A DNA stretch of 64,000 bases from Siminovitchia terrae (GCF_003605405.2 NZ_QYTW02000001.1:246428-310427); one strand, 5' to 3'. Counted from the first letter of the stretch, positions 34,180 to 43,907 are shown. Made by a program: numbers and translations. The notes: generated by a model from the sequence alone, not told the origin.

Positions 34180-34804
34180 ACTAATATAACGAGTATAAGC
34201 TTCGAATAATTTCACTTATTGGAGAAGTTTTTTAAGAAAGTACTAAACAGGAGTTAATGGGTCTAATAGACGTCGTTTGTTATAGCTTCTATGCATAATT
34301 GTTTTTAACAAAGCTGGATGTTTAATATGCGCCCATCAATTCTTTGTCAAAACCTACAAAAAGAACAATTAATCTGTAAAATTAAAGACAAGTAAATGTT
34401 CCTTATCCAAAGGAAAAAAGGATCCATCCCAAGACGATGCGTACAAACCGAAGTTATGTTACAAAGCAATACACAATAAACAAAAAAACAGGCCCATAGT
34501 ATACAGCCAATCTTTCTGCAATAATTGATGATACAAACTTCAATAAAATTAAATCGTAACCTTGACAATATTCAAAGGGAATATATGAAATTATCTAAAT
34601 AGGAACTAACTTGCAGAAAATAATTCAAAATGGATAGCCAATCATTTTAAAAAGTTTAAGTAGGTGATACATTAGTTGTATCACTACTTCTTCAATTAAT
34701 GGGCAGTTATTATGAACAAAACGTATTCCAATAAAAAGGTACTTAATGAAATAACTTGAATAACCGTTAATATTCTATACAGTCATTAATTAAAGGTGGT
34801 AAAT
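34180..34804. other. A+T-rich intergenic region
   Basis: The region lies between the divergent sigma gene and the small lipoprotein gene. It contains no gene I can support. The last 60 bp, before AAAGGTGG, should hold the lipoprotein promoter, but no clear -35/-10 pair with good spacing is seen. Confidence 0.5.
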
Positions 34805-35404
34805 ATGAAAAAATTATTTGGGACCCTGATATTAATTTTGTTAGTCGGCTCACTAGGTGCCTGTAGTAATAACAATTCTAATACAATGATTTCAGCTGCT
34901 AATGTAAACGAAAGAGAAGAAACTATACTTTCCACTATTACTAGCGAATCGTTTTTATTTGATTTCAATAATACGGAATACAAGGAAGTAGCAGTATGGG
35001 TGGAAAAATATGAATCTGGTAAATTGGTTGACGATCAACTAGGCTATATGACGACACAGGTAGATAAAAAGGGGTCAATTATTTTAGCAACTGCAAAAGC
35101 AAGTGATAATGAAAAGCAGCAAACATTTCATATTGGGGTTGGCGATCAAGATGGGACATCCTCTGCCAGTGTCTTAGATAAAAAACCAAAAGACGCAGAT
35201 GCTATGTCAATTGTGTACAGTGGATTGCCAGAAGAAAAAACATTAGATGGCGGAGAAATCTTGTTGGCAAATATTGCTTATTCCAATAATGAATTTGGAA
35301 CAAGCTCAATTTCTAATCAGTTTTATGAAGATCCAGAGGCCCATATGGATGAACTAAACGAATACAACGTCGTTTATCTGTTTAAAGCTAAATTTATGAA
35401 ATAG
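34805..35404 (+). CDS. Small lipoprotein of unknown function
   Basis: A signal peptide with lipobox LGAC predicts a lipid-anchored extracellular protein of 199 residues. I do not recognise the family. The mature part is acidic and beta-rich in look (TEYKEVAVWVEKYESGKLV; FHIGVGDQDG; KKPKDADAMSIVYSGLP). AAAGGTGG precedes the ATG at 34805. It is divergent from the ECF sigma operon and ends at a strong terminator. A link to that sigma factor's envelope response is possible but not shown. Confidence 0.75.
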   Translation: MKKLFGTLILILLVGSLGACSNNNSNTMISAANVNEREETILSTITSESFLFDFNNTEYKEVAVWVEKYESGKLVDDQLGYMTTQVDKKGSIILATAKASDNEKQQTFHIGVGDQDGTSSASVLDKKPKDADAMSIVYSGLPEEKTLDGGEILLANIAYSNNEFGTSSISNQFYEDPEAHMDELNEYNVVYLFKAKFMK

Positions 35405-35525
35405 CGATTTTATATGATAATGATTCAATTGAACGAGCGATTTAGTTGAACAAGCATATGGGATTTTGTTGTGTGGGGTAAAATTTCGATGTTGTAGTAG
35501 TTGTGGTGGTCATTGTAGTACAAGT

Positions 35526-35574
35526 AAGGATAGGTTGAGCCCGTTTTATTAAGCTCACCTATCCTTCAGTTTTT
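35526..35574 (+). terminator. Terminator of the small lipoprotein gene
   Basis: AAGGATAGGTTGAGC and GCTCACCTATCCTT form a long stem with one mismatch and end in CAGTTTTT. Confidence 0.85.
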
Positions 35575-35599
35575 AGCCCATTTAATTTATGACAACTTA

Positions 35600-35895
35600 T
35601 TGAACCTCTCGCCACTTAACAACCTTACGGTCTGTTTGAAGTGGGAGATTCCTAAGAACACCTTCGTAACTGAAAGTTTTGACTAGGCTATCCCCGTAGT
35701 TCCTACGGTTAGAAGTCTTATAGCTTCGTTTCTAAGGTTTTGTCCTGCGTTAATATCCCTATCGTGATGTGTGCCACAAGATGGACAGACCATTCACGAA
35801 GATTTAGATTCTTAACGTCTTTATTTTGGTAACCACAACATGAACATAGTTGTGAACTTGCGAATGTCTTTGACACAGCCTGAATGAAGTTAAAA
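35600..35895 (-). mobile_element. IS200/IS605 (TnpB-type) element remnant
   Basis: The remnant keeps the C-terminal part of tnpB and, after its stop, the conserved right-end region on the minus strand: TAGCCTAGTCAAAACTTTCA, GGAATCTCCCACTTC and AAGTGGCGAGAGGTTCAA. That region encodes the 3' part of the TnpB guide RNA in such elements. The other edge is TTTTAACTTCATTCAG (35881-35895 region), identical to the terminus of the dispersed repeats. Everything upstream in tnpB is gone. Confidence 0.8.
35683..35880 (-). pseudogene. tnpB: tnpB C-terminal fragment with frameshift
   Basis: The fragment reads [20 protein letters not shown], then NLNLREW, the first half of the TnpB zinc finger. One base is missing at W (TGGTCTGTCC where TGGGTCTGTCC is expected). 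After that shift it continues [22 protein letters not shown] and ends GTTGIA-stop. Intact TnpB proteins are about 370-400 residues, so only the end is left. Confidence 0.85.
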
Positions 35896-37020
35896 TCTGT
35901 CCATTGAAAAATCAGAGATGTCCTGTTCGCTCTTTCCATCCACTGCCAGTTGGCTCAGTATTTCTCCGACGGCACTGGCAAATTTGAAACCATGCCCGGA
36001 AAAGCCGCAGGCAAAGATGACATGATTCAGTTCTGGATGCCTGTCAATGATAAAGTCGCTGTCAGACGAATTTGTGTAGACGCATGTTTTTCCGAGTTTC
36101 AGTGGCAGCTTTTGAGACATGAACTTGGCAGCAAAGCTCTTTACATCCTGTTCATCTTCCGGGAAAGTGCCATAGTCAGCCAATGTTTCACCTGGCTTTA
36201 CAGGCTGCCCCTCGTCGTGGCGACCGATTTTCACTCCGGCCCCATCGATGCTCGGGAAGCCATAATACAATTCGTCAGAGTCAGGATAATTGACCGCAAA
36301 AGCAGGAAAAACATCAGCACGATAAATAGCTTCGTCAGAGTCGAACCAAGAGAAGGTTTTTCTCATCGACTGAAGCGGCAACTCCAATCCCAAAGCGGAA
36401 AGAATCGGGTCTGACCCCCTTCCTGCTGTGACAATTAATTTCTCCCCTGTAAATGTTTCGTTATCCGTTTTTACTATAACCGAAGATTCACTTGCTTCGA
36501 TGGCTGTTACACTCGTGTTTGTCCTTAGGACTGCTCCGTTTTTCTCAGCCAGTTCGCGGTAAGCCCGTACACATTCTTCCACCATAAGCACACCGGAATT
36601 TTTTTCAAAACAGCCGATGTAATCATTTGAGAATTGGAAACCTGACCATCTTTCATTCATTTCTGCAGCTGTCAAAACTTCAACAGGGAGCGAGTAGTTT
36701 TCCGCACTCTTTTTGACATTTTGAATAAACTCGGAATCCGCGTCCCCAACATTTAAAACACCAGTTTGGAGAAACAGTTTTTTATTTGACTTTTTTTCGA
36801 GATCCTGCCAAAGCTCCTGCGCTCTGAGTGCCATTGGCACATAATTTTCCCCCTCGCCATAGGCATGGCGGATGATCCTTGTCTCCCCATGATGGGCACC
36901 TTCCGTATGCGGTGGATCGAAAGCATCAATTAGCAGTACCTTTCTACCTTGGCTTGCCAGAAAATAGCCCGCAGCCATCCCCATGGATCCTGCTCCTACA
37001 ATAATGATTTCAAAATTCAT
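35890..37020 (-). CDS. soxA: FAD-dependent amine oxidase, monomeric sarcosine oxidase/N-methyltryptophan oxidase family
   Basis: This flavoprotein has the dinucleotide motif [20 protein letters not shown] at the start and [15 protein letters not shown] near residue 43. The covalent-FAD cysteine is in GKTCVYTN near residue 320, and [15 protein letters not shown] is the C-terminal signature. Such enzymes oxidise sarcosine, N-methyl amino acids or related secondary amines, giving formaldehyde and hydrogen peroxide. The stop codon TAA is supplied by the terminus of the adjacent transposon remnant. The C-terminus (FSMDRF) is still within the normal range for the family. The exact substrate is uncertain. 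Confidence 0.85.
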   Translation of the reverse strand: MNFEIIIVGAGSMGMAAGYFLASQGRKVLLIDAFDPPHTEGAHHGETRIIRHAYGEGENYVPMALRAQELWQDLEKKSNKKLFLQTGVLNVGDADSEFIQNVKKSAENYSLPVEVLTAAEMNERWSGFQFSNDYIGCFEKNSGVLMVEECVRAYRELAEKNGAVLRTNTSVTAIEASESSVIVKTDNETFTGEKLIVTAGRGSDPILSALGLELPLQSMRKTFSWFDSDEAIYRADVFPAFAVNYPDSDELYYGFPSIDGAGVKIGRHDEGQPVKPGETLADYGTFPEDEQDVKSFAAKFMSQKLPLKLGKTCVYTNSSDSDFIIDRHPELNHVIFACGFSGHGFKFASAVGEILSQLAVDGKSEQDISDFSMDRF

Positions 37021-37084
37021 GTTATGTTCAGCCCCTCTCCTCTACTATTATAGGACAAAGCTGTTATGAAAAGATTTTACCTAA

Positions 37085-37115
37085 AGAAAAAAGCCTGCGA
37101 AAAAAACGCAAGCTT
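37085..37115 (-). terminator. Terminator overlapping the stop of the PuuB-like oxidase gene
   Basis: On the minus strand AAGCTTGCG-TTTTTTT-CGCAGGCTT is followed by TTTTCTTT. The stem begins at the gene's stop codon. It separates the oxidase gene from soxA. Confidence 0.75.
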
Positions 37116-38397
37116 ATTTCCCGTACTTATCCTGAAATGCCATGTAAAATTTCATGAGCCCCACACCCTTGGCATGTTGGCTATGAAAAGGAATCGGACG
37201 CAGTTTTTCTTTTTTGAGTGGATTATTCACACGCTCGGGATGGCTAATGGTTTCGGCTAGAACTTTTCCTGCCATCACGGCCATCGCCGCCCCCTTTCCA
37301 CAATATCCGAAGGCGAAATGAGTTCCGTCTTCCAACTGGCCGATATATGGAAGAAAATCCTGAGTAAACCCGACCTTCCCTCCCCAGCGGTACTCAACAC
37401 GTACATCCTTCAATTGTGGAAAAACTGTAATCATGCCTTCCCGTAAACGATCAAACAGCAGCTTCTGAGCCCGCTTGCTGAAAGCTCTTCCGGAACCTCC
37501 AAAGGCCATTCGGTTATCGGCTGTCCTTCTGAAGTAGTATAATAAGTTCTTTGAATCAGAGACGGCTCGATTTTTCGGTATTAGATCCTGGATAAGTTCT
37601 TGTGTCAATGACTCGGTGGCAATCATGATGCTATCAACAGGAATGACCGATTTCTTTAACGTTTTACTCAAGTTTCCTGCATAGGCATTTGTTACAATAA
37701 CTACTTCATCAGCTATAACCCGTCCCTTGGACGCTGTGACAATGACCTTGTTCGTAGCGCCCTTTTGAATGCTCATAGCTTCTGAGTTCTCGTAAATCAC
37801 CCCACCCAGGTCTTCAACGGCATCCGCCAGCCCGAGTGCGAATTTGAGAGGATGAAAATGGGCTCCCCTCTCATTGATCCGAGCTCCGTGGTAAAAATCC
37901 GTGTTCAATTCAGTTTTCATTTCGGATTGATCAATGATCGATATTTCGTGAAAGTTCAGCTTTTCCGCTAGGTATTCCTGATCTCTTTTGAATCTATCCA
38001 AATGGGAAACTTTGTAAGCAGGACGAATATCACCTTGTCTTACTAGATCACAAGCTATCCCGTTTTCCTTTGATATACTTTCAACTAAATCAATGGAATC
38101 AAGGGACAACTCCCACATCAGCTTTGCCGTTTCGAAGCCTTTTTTCTGCGCAAAAGCTTCCATTGTTCCATGATATCCAGTAAGCAGCTCACCACCGTTT
38201 CTTCCACTGGCTCCATACCCTACCGTATTCTTTTCCAACACAATCGTTTTATGTCCCATTTTTTGCAAATGATAGGAAGTGGACAGCCCTGAAAAACCAC
38301 CACCGATGATCACCACATCACAATGCTTCTCATCAACTAGTGTTGGCCGTTTTTTTCGTTCACCGGCTGTTGCCTCCCACATGGAAAAATGATCCAC
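37114..38397 (-). CDS. FAD-dependent oxidoreductase, gamma-glutamylputrescine oxidase-like (PuuB/DadA family)
   Basis: The N-terminal SMWEATAGERKKRPTL segment and the FAD motif CDVVIIGGGFSGLSTSYHLQKMG followed by VGYGASGRNGGE are typical of PuuB-like oxidases. The C-terminal HFAFGYCGKGAAMA closes the FAD site. The family oxidises gamma-glutamylputrescine, D-amino acids or similar amines. Together with soxA and the PotD-like protein it points to amine catabolism. The gene is monocistronic, ended by its own terminator, with repeat copy E directly upstream. Confidence 0.83.
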   Translation of the reverse strand: MDHFSMWEATAGERKKRPTLVDEKHCDVVIIGGGFSGLSTSYHLQKMGHKTIVLEKNTVGYGASGRNGGELLTGYHGTMEAFAQKKGFETAKLMWELSLDSIDLVESISKENGIACDLVRQGDIRPAYKVSHLDRFKRDQEYLAEKLNFHEISIIDQSEMKTELNTDFYHGARINERGAHFHPLKFALGLADAVEDLGGVIYENSEAMSIQKGATNKVIVTASKGRVIADEVVIVTNAYAGNLSKTLKKSVIPVDSIMIATESLTQELIQDLIPKNRAVSDSKNLLYYFRRTADNRMAFGGSGRAFSKRAQKLLFDRLREGMITVFPQLKDVRVEYRWGGKVGFTQDFLPYIGQLEDGTHFAFGYCGKGAAMAVMAGKVLAETISHPERVNNPLKKEKLRPIPFHSQHAKGVGLMKFYMAFQDKYGK

Positions 38398-38421
38398 AAT
38401 TTATTCCTCCATCCTATCGTA

Positions 38422-38616
38422 TCAAATTCGCCTTGGCGTATTTGCACCCAGATTTTATCGAGTTCCGCTCGATAAATTTCCTCTGAAAATCTGTGGTATC
38501 CGCCGGAGGCTTTGACTTTATTCAGCCCGGGTTTGAACCCCCACTGAATGGAATACCAATAGGCATTCATCTCACCACTTACAGAAGTGGAAGATTTCTG
38601 CTGAATAAAGCCAAAA
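38422..38616 (+). repeat. Dispersed structured repeat, copy E (full length)
   Basis: All modules are present with a few changes (CAAATTCGCC, TGGTATCC). The right end is CTGCTGAATAAAGCCAAAA, more decayed than other copies. It lies between the PuuB-like gene start and the LysR gene. Minus-strand frames through it are not genes. Confidence 0.87.
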
Positions 38617-38741
38617 AAGATAACGCTTTCATTTTAGTTATATATAAGAGTTTGTAATATAAATACTATCTTGATTTTTTATAAATGTAAAATATATAAT
38701 AAAATTAATATATATATATAATACATATATAGGTGGTTATT

Positions 38742-39680
38742 ATGGGCATCCAAAAACTGAAATATTTTATTGCTGTCGTTGAGAATGGAACCGTTTCAAA
38801 AGCTGCCAAAGTCCTTAATATGACTCAACCCCCTTTAAGTATGCTGTTGAAAAAGTTCGAGGACGAGATAGGAATTCAACTATTCAGAAGGGAAGGAAAA
38901 CGCCTATATTTAACTGACTCTGGCCAATTGGTCTACCAACGGGGAATCGAGCTTCTCGCAAGCTCGGAAGCTATTCTCCAAGAAGCCCGGGAATATCAAC
39001 AGGATCACCGCGGTACCGTTTCTATCGGATGCGCCGCAGTGGCTAATTTTTCATTGATCCCTGAGGTAATCAAGCGCATGAATGATCGCTCCATTAATAT
39101 TGTGACTCACGTAAAGGAAGGGTCACCCCCTTACATTCTTGATCATCTGCGTTTTCATAAGCTTGATATCGGAATGGTGCGGAATGTTTATAATAGGAAC
39201 GATTTAATTACAACAAAGCTGTTTACAGAACCCGTAATGGTTGCATTACCTCCAGGCCATCCATTTTCAGAAAAAAAATCTGTAGCTTTAGAAGAATTAA
39301 AGGATGAAAACTTTCTACTTCATCATTCTTCCTATGAATATAATATTTCGGACACTATCATTATGGAATGTAAAAAAAGAGGGATTACCCCAAATATCGT
39401 CTATTGGGGGACTGAAACACTTCCGATGCTGGGAATGGTCAAAGCTGGGATGGGAATTGCGTTTCCTCCTAAATCTGTCATAAAAAGTGTTGGGGTGGCA
39501 CTTCCTCCATTGGTGGAGCTTTCCTCTCCTTCTATCACCACGACCCTCAATCTAGTGACAATGAAGAATAGCGTCCCAAAAGATGCCGTTGTCATGTTTT
39601 TGAATATATTGCAGGAAGTAATTGCAGAAATGACTAAGGAGTTTGGAATCCTTTCCATTAACAAAACGAACAGCCCATAA
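38742..39680 (+). CDS. LysR-family transcriptional regulator
   Basis: Residues 1-60 form the winged helix (MGIQKLKYFIAVVENGTVSKAAKVLNMTQPPLS), followed by a type-2 periplasmic-binding-like effector domain to residue 312. AGGTGG precedes the ATG at 38742; the frame opens three codons earlier. It stands between two minus-strand groups and may control either the divergent PuuB-like oxidase or act elsewhere. The A+T stretch 38640-38730 is the likely promoter region. Confidence 0.88.
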   Translation: MGIQKLKYFIAVVENGTVSKAAKVLNMTQPPLSMLLKKFEDEIGIQLFRREGKRLYLTDSGQLVYQRGIELLASSEAILQEAREYQQDHRGTVSIGCAAVANFSLIPEVIKRMNDRSINIVTHVKEGSPPYILDHLRFHKLDIGMVRNVYNRNDLITTKLFTEPVMVALPPGHPFSEKKSVALEELKDENFLLHHSSYEYNISDTIIMECKKRGITPNIVYWGTETLPMLGMVKAGMGIAFPPKSVIKSVGVALPPLVELSSPSITTTLNLVTMKNSVPKDAVVMFLNILQEVIAEMTKEFGILSINKTNSP

Positions 39681-39700
39681 CACCAGGGCTGTCCGTTTTT
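39667..39700. terminator. Bidirectional terminator between lysR and the small-protein gene
   Basis: ACAGCCC-ATAACACCA-GGGCTGT is flanked by AAAACGA and CCGTTTTTT. The lysR stop codon lies in the loop. It serves both converging transcripts. Confidence 0.8.
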
Positions 39701-39702
39701 TA

Positions 39703-39927
39703 TTATATATACTGTTCCAGCTTCGAATCCCTTTCTTTTCTCTCTTCCTCAGAAGCTAAGTCATATTTTTTCAATAAGTGGAATACTTCATTCAACGTTT
39801 CCTGCGGCTGCTCGCTTTTTAAAAATTGTTCCAACCCCTCGGTCAGGCGCTTCGGTAGAAACTCTGCCTGGCTTTCAAGCTTTGCCACTACACTCTCACG
39901 AGAGTGATCAATATTGCATTTCCCCAT
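39703..39927 (-). CDS. Small conserved-looking protein of unknown function
   Basis: This 74-residue, charged, helical protein (MGKCNIDHSRESVVAKLESQ at the start, NEVFHLLKKYDLASEEER later) has no domain I can name. The ATG at 39927 follows AAAGGGTG; an earlier in-frame start is too close. It lies about 30 bp after the pxpC gene of the sigma54-regulator group and is probably co-transcribed with it, which suggests a minor accessory role. Confidence 0.6.
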   Translation of the reverse strand: MGKCNIDHSRESVVAKLESQAEFLPKRLTEGLEQFLKSEQPQETLNEVFHLLKKYDLASEEERKERDSKLEQYI

Positions 39928-39956
39928 AATCATCACCCTTTCCATGCATTATTTAC

Positions 39957-40934
39957 TTACTGCTTTAATATTTCTTCCAACCTTCCCAGCTTTTCGTTTC
40001 TATCTTTTCTCGCTTCAATGGCTTGATCCAGTGTGATCGCAACAAACCGGCAGGTGGAAAGTGGTCGAGATTGAGCAATCAGATCAAGGTCCTGGCTAAT
40101 GACCGTTCCGATCGTTGCAAAGCCCCCGCCGGTCGTGGCATCATTTTGCAGGACGATCAATTCTTCTTCATTGGGAAACATGATTCCGCCAATTGGATAG
40201 GCAAAATCTACTACATTCGTAAAACTGCTTCCGGCTCCAAATGGAGGTTCTTCCTCGATAAAAGATACTTTTGCCCCTGTATATCGATAAGCGACCCGAT
40301 TTGATTCAGGTGAAACAGTCCATTCAGAATTCAAGAATGCCTTTAAGCCCTGGTCGCTAATCATATGCCCCTTAATTCCCATTGTTACCCTGATTTCCTG
40401 TGAACGCTCGAAGTTTGGGATAAATTCTAACGGTACAGATTTTCCTGCCTGCTTGAGAACTCCAGGCAAAGGTTCATTAATGTTCACCCTATCGCCCTTG
40501 ATTAGCTTTCTGCCTTGGTATCCGCCAATCTTACTTAATTCATAGGTTGAGCGGCTGCCCAGCACTTCCGGGACATTGATTCCTCCTGACACACATAAAT
40601 AGGACTTCACACCCTCCCGGCATGCCTTCAAGATAAGGTCATCGCCCTCCTGAACTGCAATTGCTTTCCACAACTCCACTGGACTACCATTAAGAAAGGA
40701 TTCCATCGGAGCTCCGGTCAAAGCAATGACCGTATTTTTGTAAAATGTCATTTTTCCACCGAATACAGTCATTTCGAATCCTGCAAAATCAACAGGGTTG
40801 CCGACAAGAAGATTCCCGACCATGAATGAAAATTTATCCGCCGCCCCAGACGGAGGCACCCCTAGATGATAGTTTCCCAGCCTTCCTAGATCCTGTACGG
40901 TGGTCCATAGCCCTGGTTCGTTGATTTCTATCAT
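39957..40934 (-). CDS. pxpC: 5-oxoprolinase subunit C-like protein (PxpC/KipA, carboxyltransferase family), pair 1
   Basis: This 325-residue protein has the family start EINEPGLWTTVQDLGRLG and PPSGAADKFSFMVGN. Near the end it has SNRVAYRYTG, PFGAGSSFTNVVDFAYPIGGIMFPN and LQNDATTGGGFATIG. In the PxpABC complex it acts with PxpB on 5-oxoproline; the fold is that of the carboxyltransferase part of urea amidolyase. It follows pxpB after 1 bp. No pxpA is beside this pair. Confidence 0.88.
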   Translation of the reverse strand: MIEINEPGLWTTVQDLGRLGNYHLGVPPSGAADKFSFMVGNLLVGNPVDFAGFEMTVFGGKMTFYKNTVIALTGAPMESFLNGSPVELWKAIAVQEGDDLILKACREGVKSYLCVSGGINVPEVLGSRSTYELSKIGGYQGRKLIKGDRVNINEPLPGVLKQAGKSVPLEFIPNFERSQEIRVTMGIKGHMISDQGLKAFLNSEWTVSPESNRVAYRYTGAKVSFIEEEPPFGAGSSFTNVVDFAYPIGGIMFPNEEELIVLQNDATTGGGFATIGTVISQDLDLIAQSRPLSTCRFVAITLDQAIEARKDRNEKLGRLEEILKQ

Positions 40935-40935
40935 G

Positions 40936-41826
40936 TTAAAAGTCTCCTGTCAATTCACGGATGTATTCGTTTCCTTTTTCAGCATATTCCAAAGGGGACA
41001 GGTCTATATTTTTCATCCGATATTTATAGGTTCCTGCCTCTACTTCCTCGCGTATTCGCATGTATTCAGATTCATTGATGGATCTATATTTCCAAATGTC
41101 ACCTGCACGTGCCAAAAAGTAGGATTCCAGCTCAGGCAAATATTTTTCATGATCAACAACAGGGACAGCAGACATGCCGATGAGCTGATAGCTTCCCGGA
41201 CCGTTTACAGGGTAGATGACATTGAATGCTCCTCCGATTCCGATGCTACGTGCAGGTGTATCCGTCCGAGGACTTGCATACTTCGGGGCTTGAATCATCT
41301 CCTCTGGTTGGATGCCAAGTGGGAAATGCCACGCAGTTCCAGGTAAAAATCCAACCATCGTTATCAAATAAGGAGTACTTGAATGCTTTTCTATAAAAGC
41401 TTCTTTACTTTTGAAGCCGTTCAATCGTATTACATATTCAAAGTTTGTTTCTTCTGGGGAATCATGCCTGTTTTTGAACCGTTCGGAATACTCCCCTGTA
41501 ATCGGATCATCGTACCAGGTCGGAATCTCGACAATTCGCACGGACAGATTTAATTCCTTTGGATTGCTTTTCGTCAGGTCAATTTCCCTTAAGTAGTCCA
41601 GCAGATCCCGGGCTGAAATGATATCGGGATTATAGCGAACCAAATAAGAGGCGTTGGAAGAAGCAATGTCCGTAATACCCGGAATATTTCTTTTTCTCAA
41701 TTCAGCGGTAATGGCCAATGCCTTAAAGTTGCTTTCCACCCTCATGTCACGGGAAATCTCCGCATATATATACTCGTCACCGCCAAAATTAAAATTCGTT
41801 TCAGGCAATGTAAACAACGTCTCCAC
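40936..41826 (-). CDS. pxpB: 5-oxoprolinase subunit B-like protein (PxpB/KipI family), pair 1
   Basis: This is an allophanate hydrolase subunit 1-like protein of 296 residues: FNFGGDEYIYAEISRDM at the start, the YLITMVGFLPGTAWHFPL segment, APKYASPRTDTPARSIGIGGAF and YPVNGPGSYQLIG. It is longer than the short KipI of B. subtilis, as is its partner-locus homologue. It begins 3 bp after the sigma54 regulator stop, so it is co-transcribed with the regulator. Confidence 0.88.
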   Translation of the reverse strand: METLFTLPETNFNFGGDEYIYAEISRDMRVESNFKALAITAELRKRNIPGITDIASSNASYLVRYNPDIISARDLLDYLREIDLTKSNPKELNLSVRIVEIPTWYDDPITGEYSERFKNRHDSPEETNFEYVIRLNGFKSKEAFIEKHSSTPYLITMVGFLPGTAWHFPLGIQPEEMIQAPKYASPRTDTPARSIGIGGAFNVIYPVNGPGSYQLIGMSAVPVVDHEKYLPELESYFLARAGDIWKYRSINESEYMRIREEVEAGTYKYRMKNIDLSPLEYAEKGNEYIRELTGDF

Positions 41827-41828
41827 CT

Positions 41829-43856
41829 CTATTTTTTGATCTTTCTCATTCGCCTGCTAATGGTGGCTGGGCTTACCCCCAAAATTTCCGATACTTTTGC
41901 CGCCGTTCCGTACTTCTTCATCCCCAGTTCAATCAACTGTGTTTCAAGCTCAGCCACTGCCTCTTTAAGCGGCATCATCTCCAATACGAGCGGCTGTTTT
42001 TTCTTAGATTCTTCCTCACCATATAGGACCTTCAAAACAATCTCGCGATCAATCCATTCTTCTTGGCTAAAAACGATTAACCTTTCGACTATGTTTTCAA
42101 GCTCCCGGATGTTCCCTGGCCACCCGTACATTTCCAGCACGGAGATGGCTTCAGGCGTGTAGCTCTTTTCTATGTTGTACATCCGCTTGAACTGCTCTAG
42201 GAAATAAACCGCAAGCGGAAAAATATCTTCCTTTCTTTCGCGCAACGGAGGGATCCGGAGAGGAATGACATTCAAGCGATAAAAGAGGTCCTCGCGAAAT
42301 TCACCGTCAGCCACCATTTCTTTCAAATCTCTGTTCGTGGCAGCGATAATGCGAACATCAATCGGGATTGTTTCCGTACCGCCAATCCGTGCGACCTCCC
42401 GTTCCTGTATAACACGAAGCAGTTTTACCTGCATATTCAGCGGAAGATCCCCGATTTCATCAAGAAAAATCGTTCCTTTATGAGCAAGCTCGAACAACCC
42501 AGCCTTCCCTCTGCGATCAGCTCCGGTAAATGCTCCTTTTTCATACCCGAACAGCTCGCTTTCAATTAACTGCTCTGGAATGGCTCCGCAATTGACCCGG
42601 ATAAAAGGAGAGTCCTTCCGAAGACTGGCAAAGTGGATTTCATGCGCGAATACTTCCTTACCAGCACCTGATTCCCCTTCAAGGAGAATCGTTGAATTCA
42701 TCTTGGCGGCTCTCCGCAGATTGCTTAGTAGCGCAGAAATTTTACCGGAACGATAAACTATCTGTTTTTTCTCCGTCTTAAATGATTGCGTACTTTGCTC
42801 TGTTTCGGTGTGAGTTGGAGCAGTAGAAGTGATATCCCGAGAAAGAATGACTACCTTTTCCAGCTTTCCTTCATGGTATACAGGCGTCGCAACTGACCAA
42901 ACTCTAGTTTGGTCAGCAGACTCCTGAATGGAAGTCACTTTCTTCTTCTGTTTTACACATAACTCAAAAATATTCGGCTGGAAAATATTTCTCCTTGTAA
43001 AATCTCCAATTTGTTTTCCAATAATCTGATCTGCTTCCTTCGTTTTCCAAAAGCTATTTAAAAACTTTCCGGCCACCCGTAGGATTGTCCCTTTTTCATC
43101 AATGACCAAAATCTGCTCATTAGAGGAGTCATATACTGCCTGCAGATCGGCATACAGATGCCGGACAAAGTCCACTTCCTGGACGGCTTCCTCGAATTCT
43201 TCCCGAAGGTAAAACATGTGTACAAGGCCTGTGATTTTTCCCTCTATTTTCAGCGGATAAAAATTACCGCTCATTTGCTTAAAATTGATTGTGCTGTTCA
43301 CACTTACAAGTGTTTCTCCATCCAGTACATTCTGCAAATCTTTCTCCATCGTCAACAGAGATTGATAATTGCGGGATAAAAGAAAAGATCCCGGCATCCC
43401 CAAAAATCTTTCCGCGGTTTCGTTCATGAATTCAATTTCATACTGACTATTCGTCCTGATAATTCCAACTCCCGCTCCATGGATAATCTCATTTAAATGC
43501 ACCAATTGCCTTTCATTCAATTGATGGCGGGAATTATTGACTGTACTGTATCCGGAGACACCACCGCTTGAATTTACCCCGATGACCACGGTCACATTAT
43601 GAAAAAATTCGACCGGAAGCGAGTCAGGAACTTTCAAAATATCATCCTTATATTGAATCTGTTCATCAAGGTTTTTTCCTGTCTCAATTTGCTCAAGTAA
43701 ATAGCCGTTTGTAATGTAGCCAATCAATGCTCCTTGCTTCTCAACAAAAGCGATATCAGTTTGCGCACTTGTAATCTTTTGAATGACCGATTTAATCGAA
43801 TAATTGTGTCCGACCACTGCTGCAATCGGTTTCAGAATGTCTTTCCAAAGAATCAA
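41829..43856 (-). CDS. Sigma54-dependent transcriptional activator (CBS-PAS-PAS-AAA-Fis)
   Basis: The N-terminus (residues 1-105) looks like a CBS pair. Two PAS-like segments follow (about 115-220 and 235-340, including GVGIIRTNSQYEIEFMNETAERFLG and LVIDEKGTILRVAGKFLNSFW). The AAA+ domain has Walker A GESGAGKE near residue 396, the sigma54 contact GAFTGA near 437 and FLDEIGDLP. The C-terminal Fis-type helix-turn-helix is AAKVSEILGVSPATISRRMRK. A TTG start follows AGGAGGG. The clear sigma54 target in this window is the promoter at 57796, before the second pxp operon, with a palindrome upstream of it. CBS or PAS domains probably sense a nucleotide or metabolite. Confidence 0.92.
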   Translation of the reverse strand: MILWKDILKPIAAVVGHNYSIKSVIQKITSAQTDIAFVEKQGALIGYITNGYLLEQIETGKNLDEQIQYKDDILKVPDSLPVEFFHNVTVVIGVNSSGGVSGYSTVNNSRHQLNERQLVHLNEIIHGAGVGIIRTNSQYEIEFMNETAERFLGMPGSFLLSRNYQSLLTMEKDLQNVLDGETLVSVNSTINFKQMSGNFYPLKIEGKITGLVHMFYLREEFEEAVQEVDFVRHLYADLQAVYDSSNEQILVIDEKGTILRVAGKFLNSFWKTKEADQIIGKQIGDFTRRNIFQPNIFELCVKQKKKVTSIQESADQTRVWSVATPVYHEGKLEKVVILSRDITSTAPTHTETEQSTQSFKTEKKQIVYRSGKISALLSNLRRAAKMNSTILLEGESGAGKEVFAHEIHFASLRKDSPFIRVNCGAIPEQLIESELFGYEKGAFTGADRRGKAGLFELAHKGTIFLDEIGDLPLNMQVKLLRVIQEREVARIGGTETIPIDVRIIAATNRDLKEMVADGEFREDLFYRLNVIPLRIPPLRERKEDIFPLAVYFLEQFKRMYNIEKSYTPEAISVLEMYGWPGNIRELENIVERLIVFSQEEWIDREIVLKVLYGEEESKKKQPLVLEMMPLKEAVAELETQLIELGMKKYGTAAKVSEILGVSPATISRRMRKIKK

Positions 43857-43907
43857 GGGATCCCTCCTGTTCGAGAAGAGGTTTTCTTCTATTATACTGT
43901 TTTTCTA

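Noticed and set aside
34347-34568. 73-residue minus-strand ORF in the gap before the lipoprotein gene
   Set aside because: Low-complexity hydrophobic translation of A+T-rich DNA with no ribosome site.
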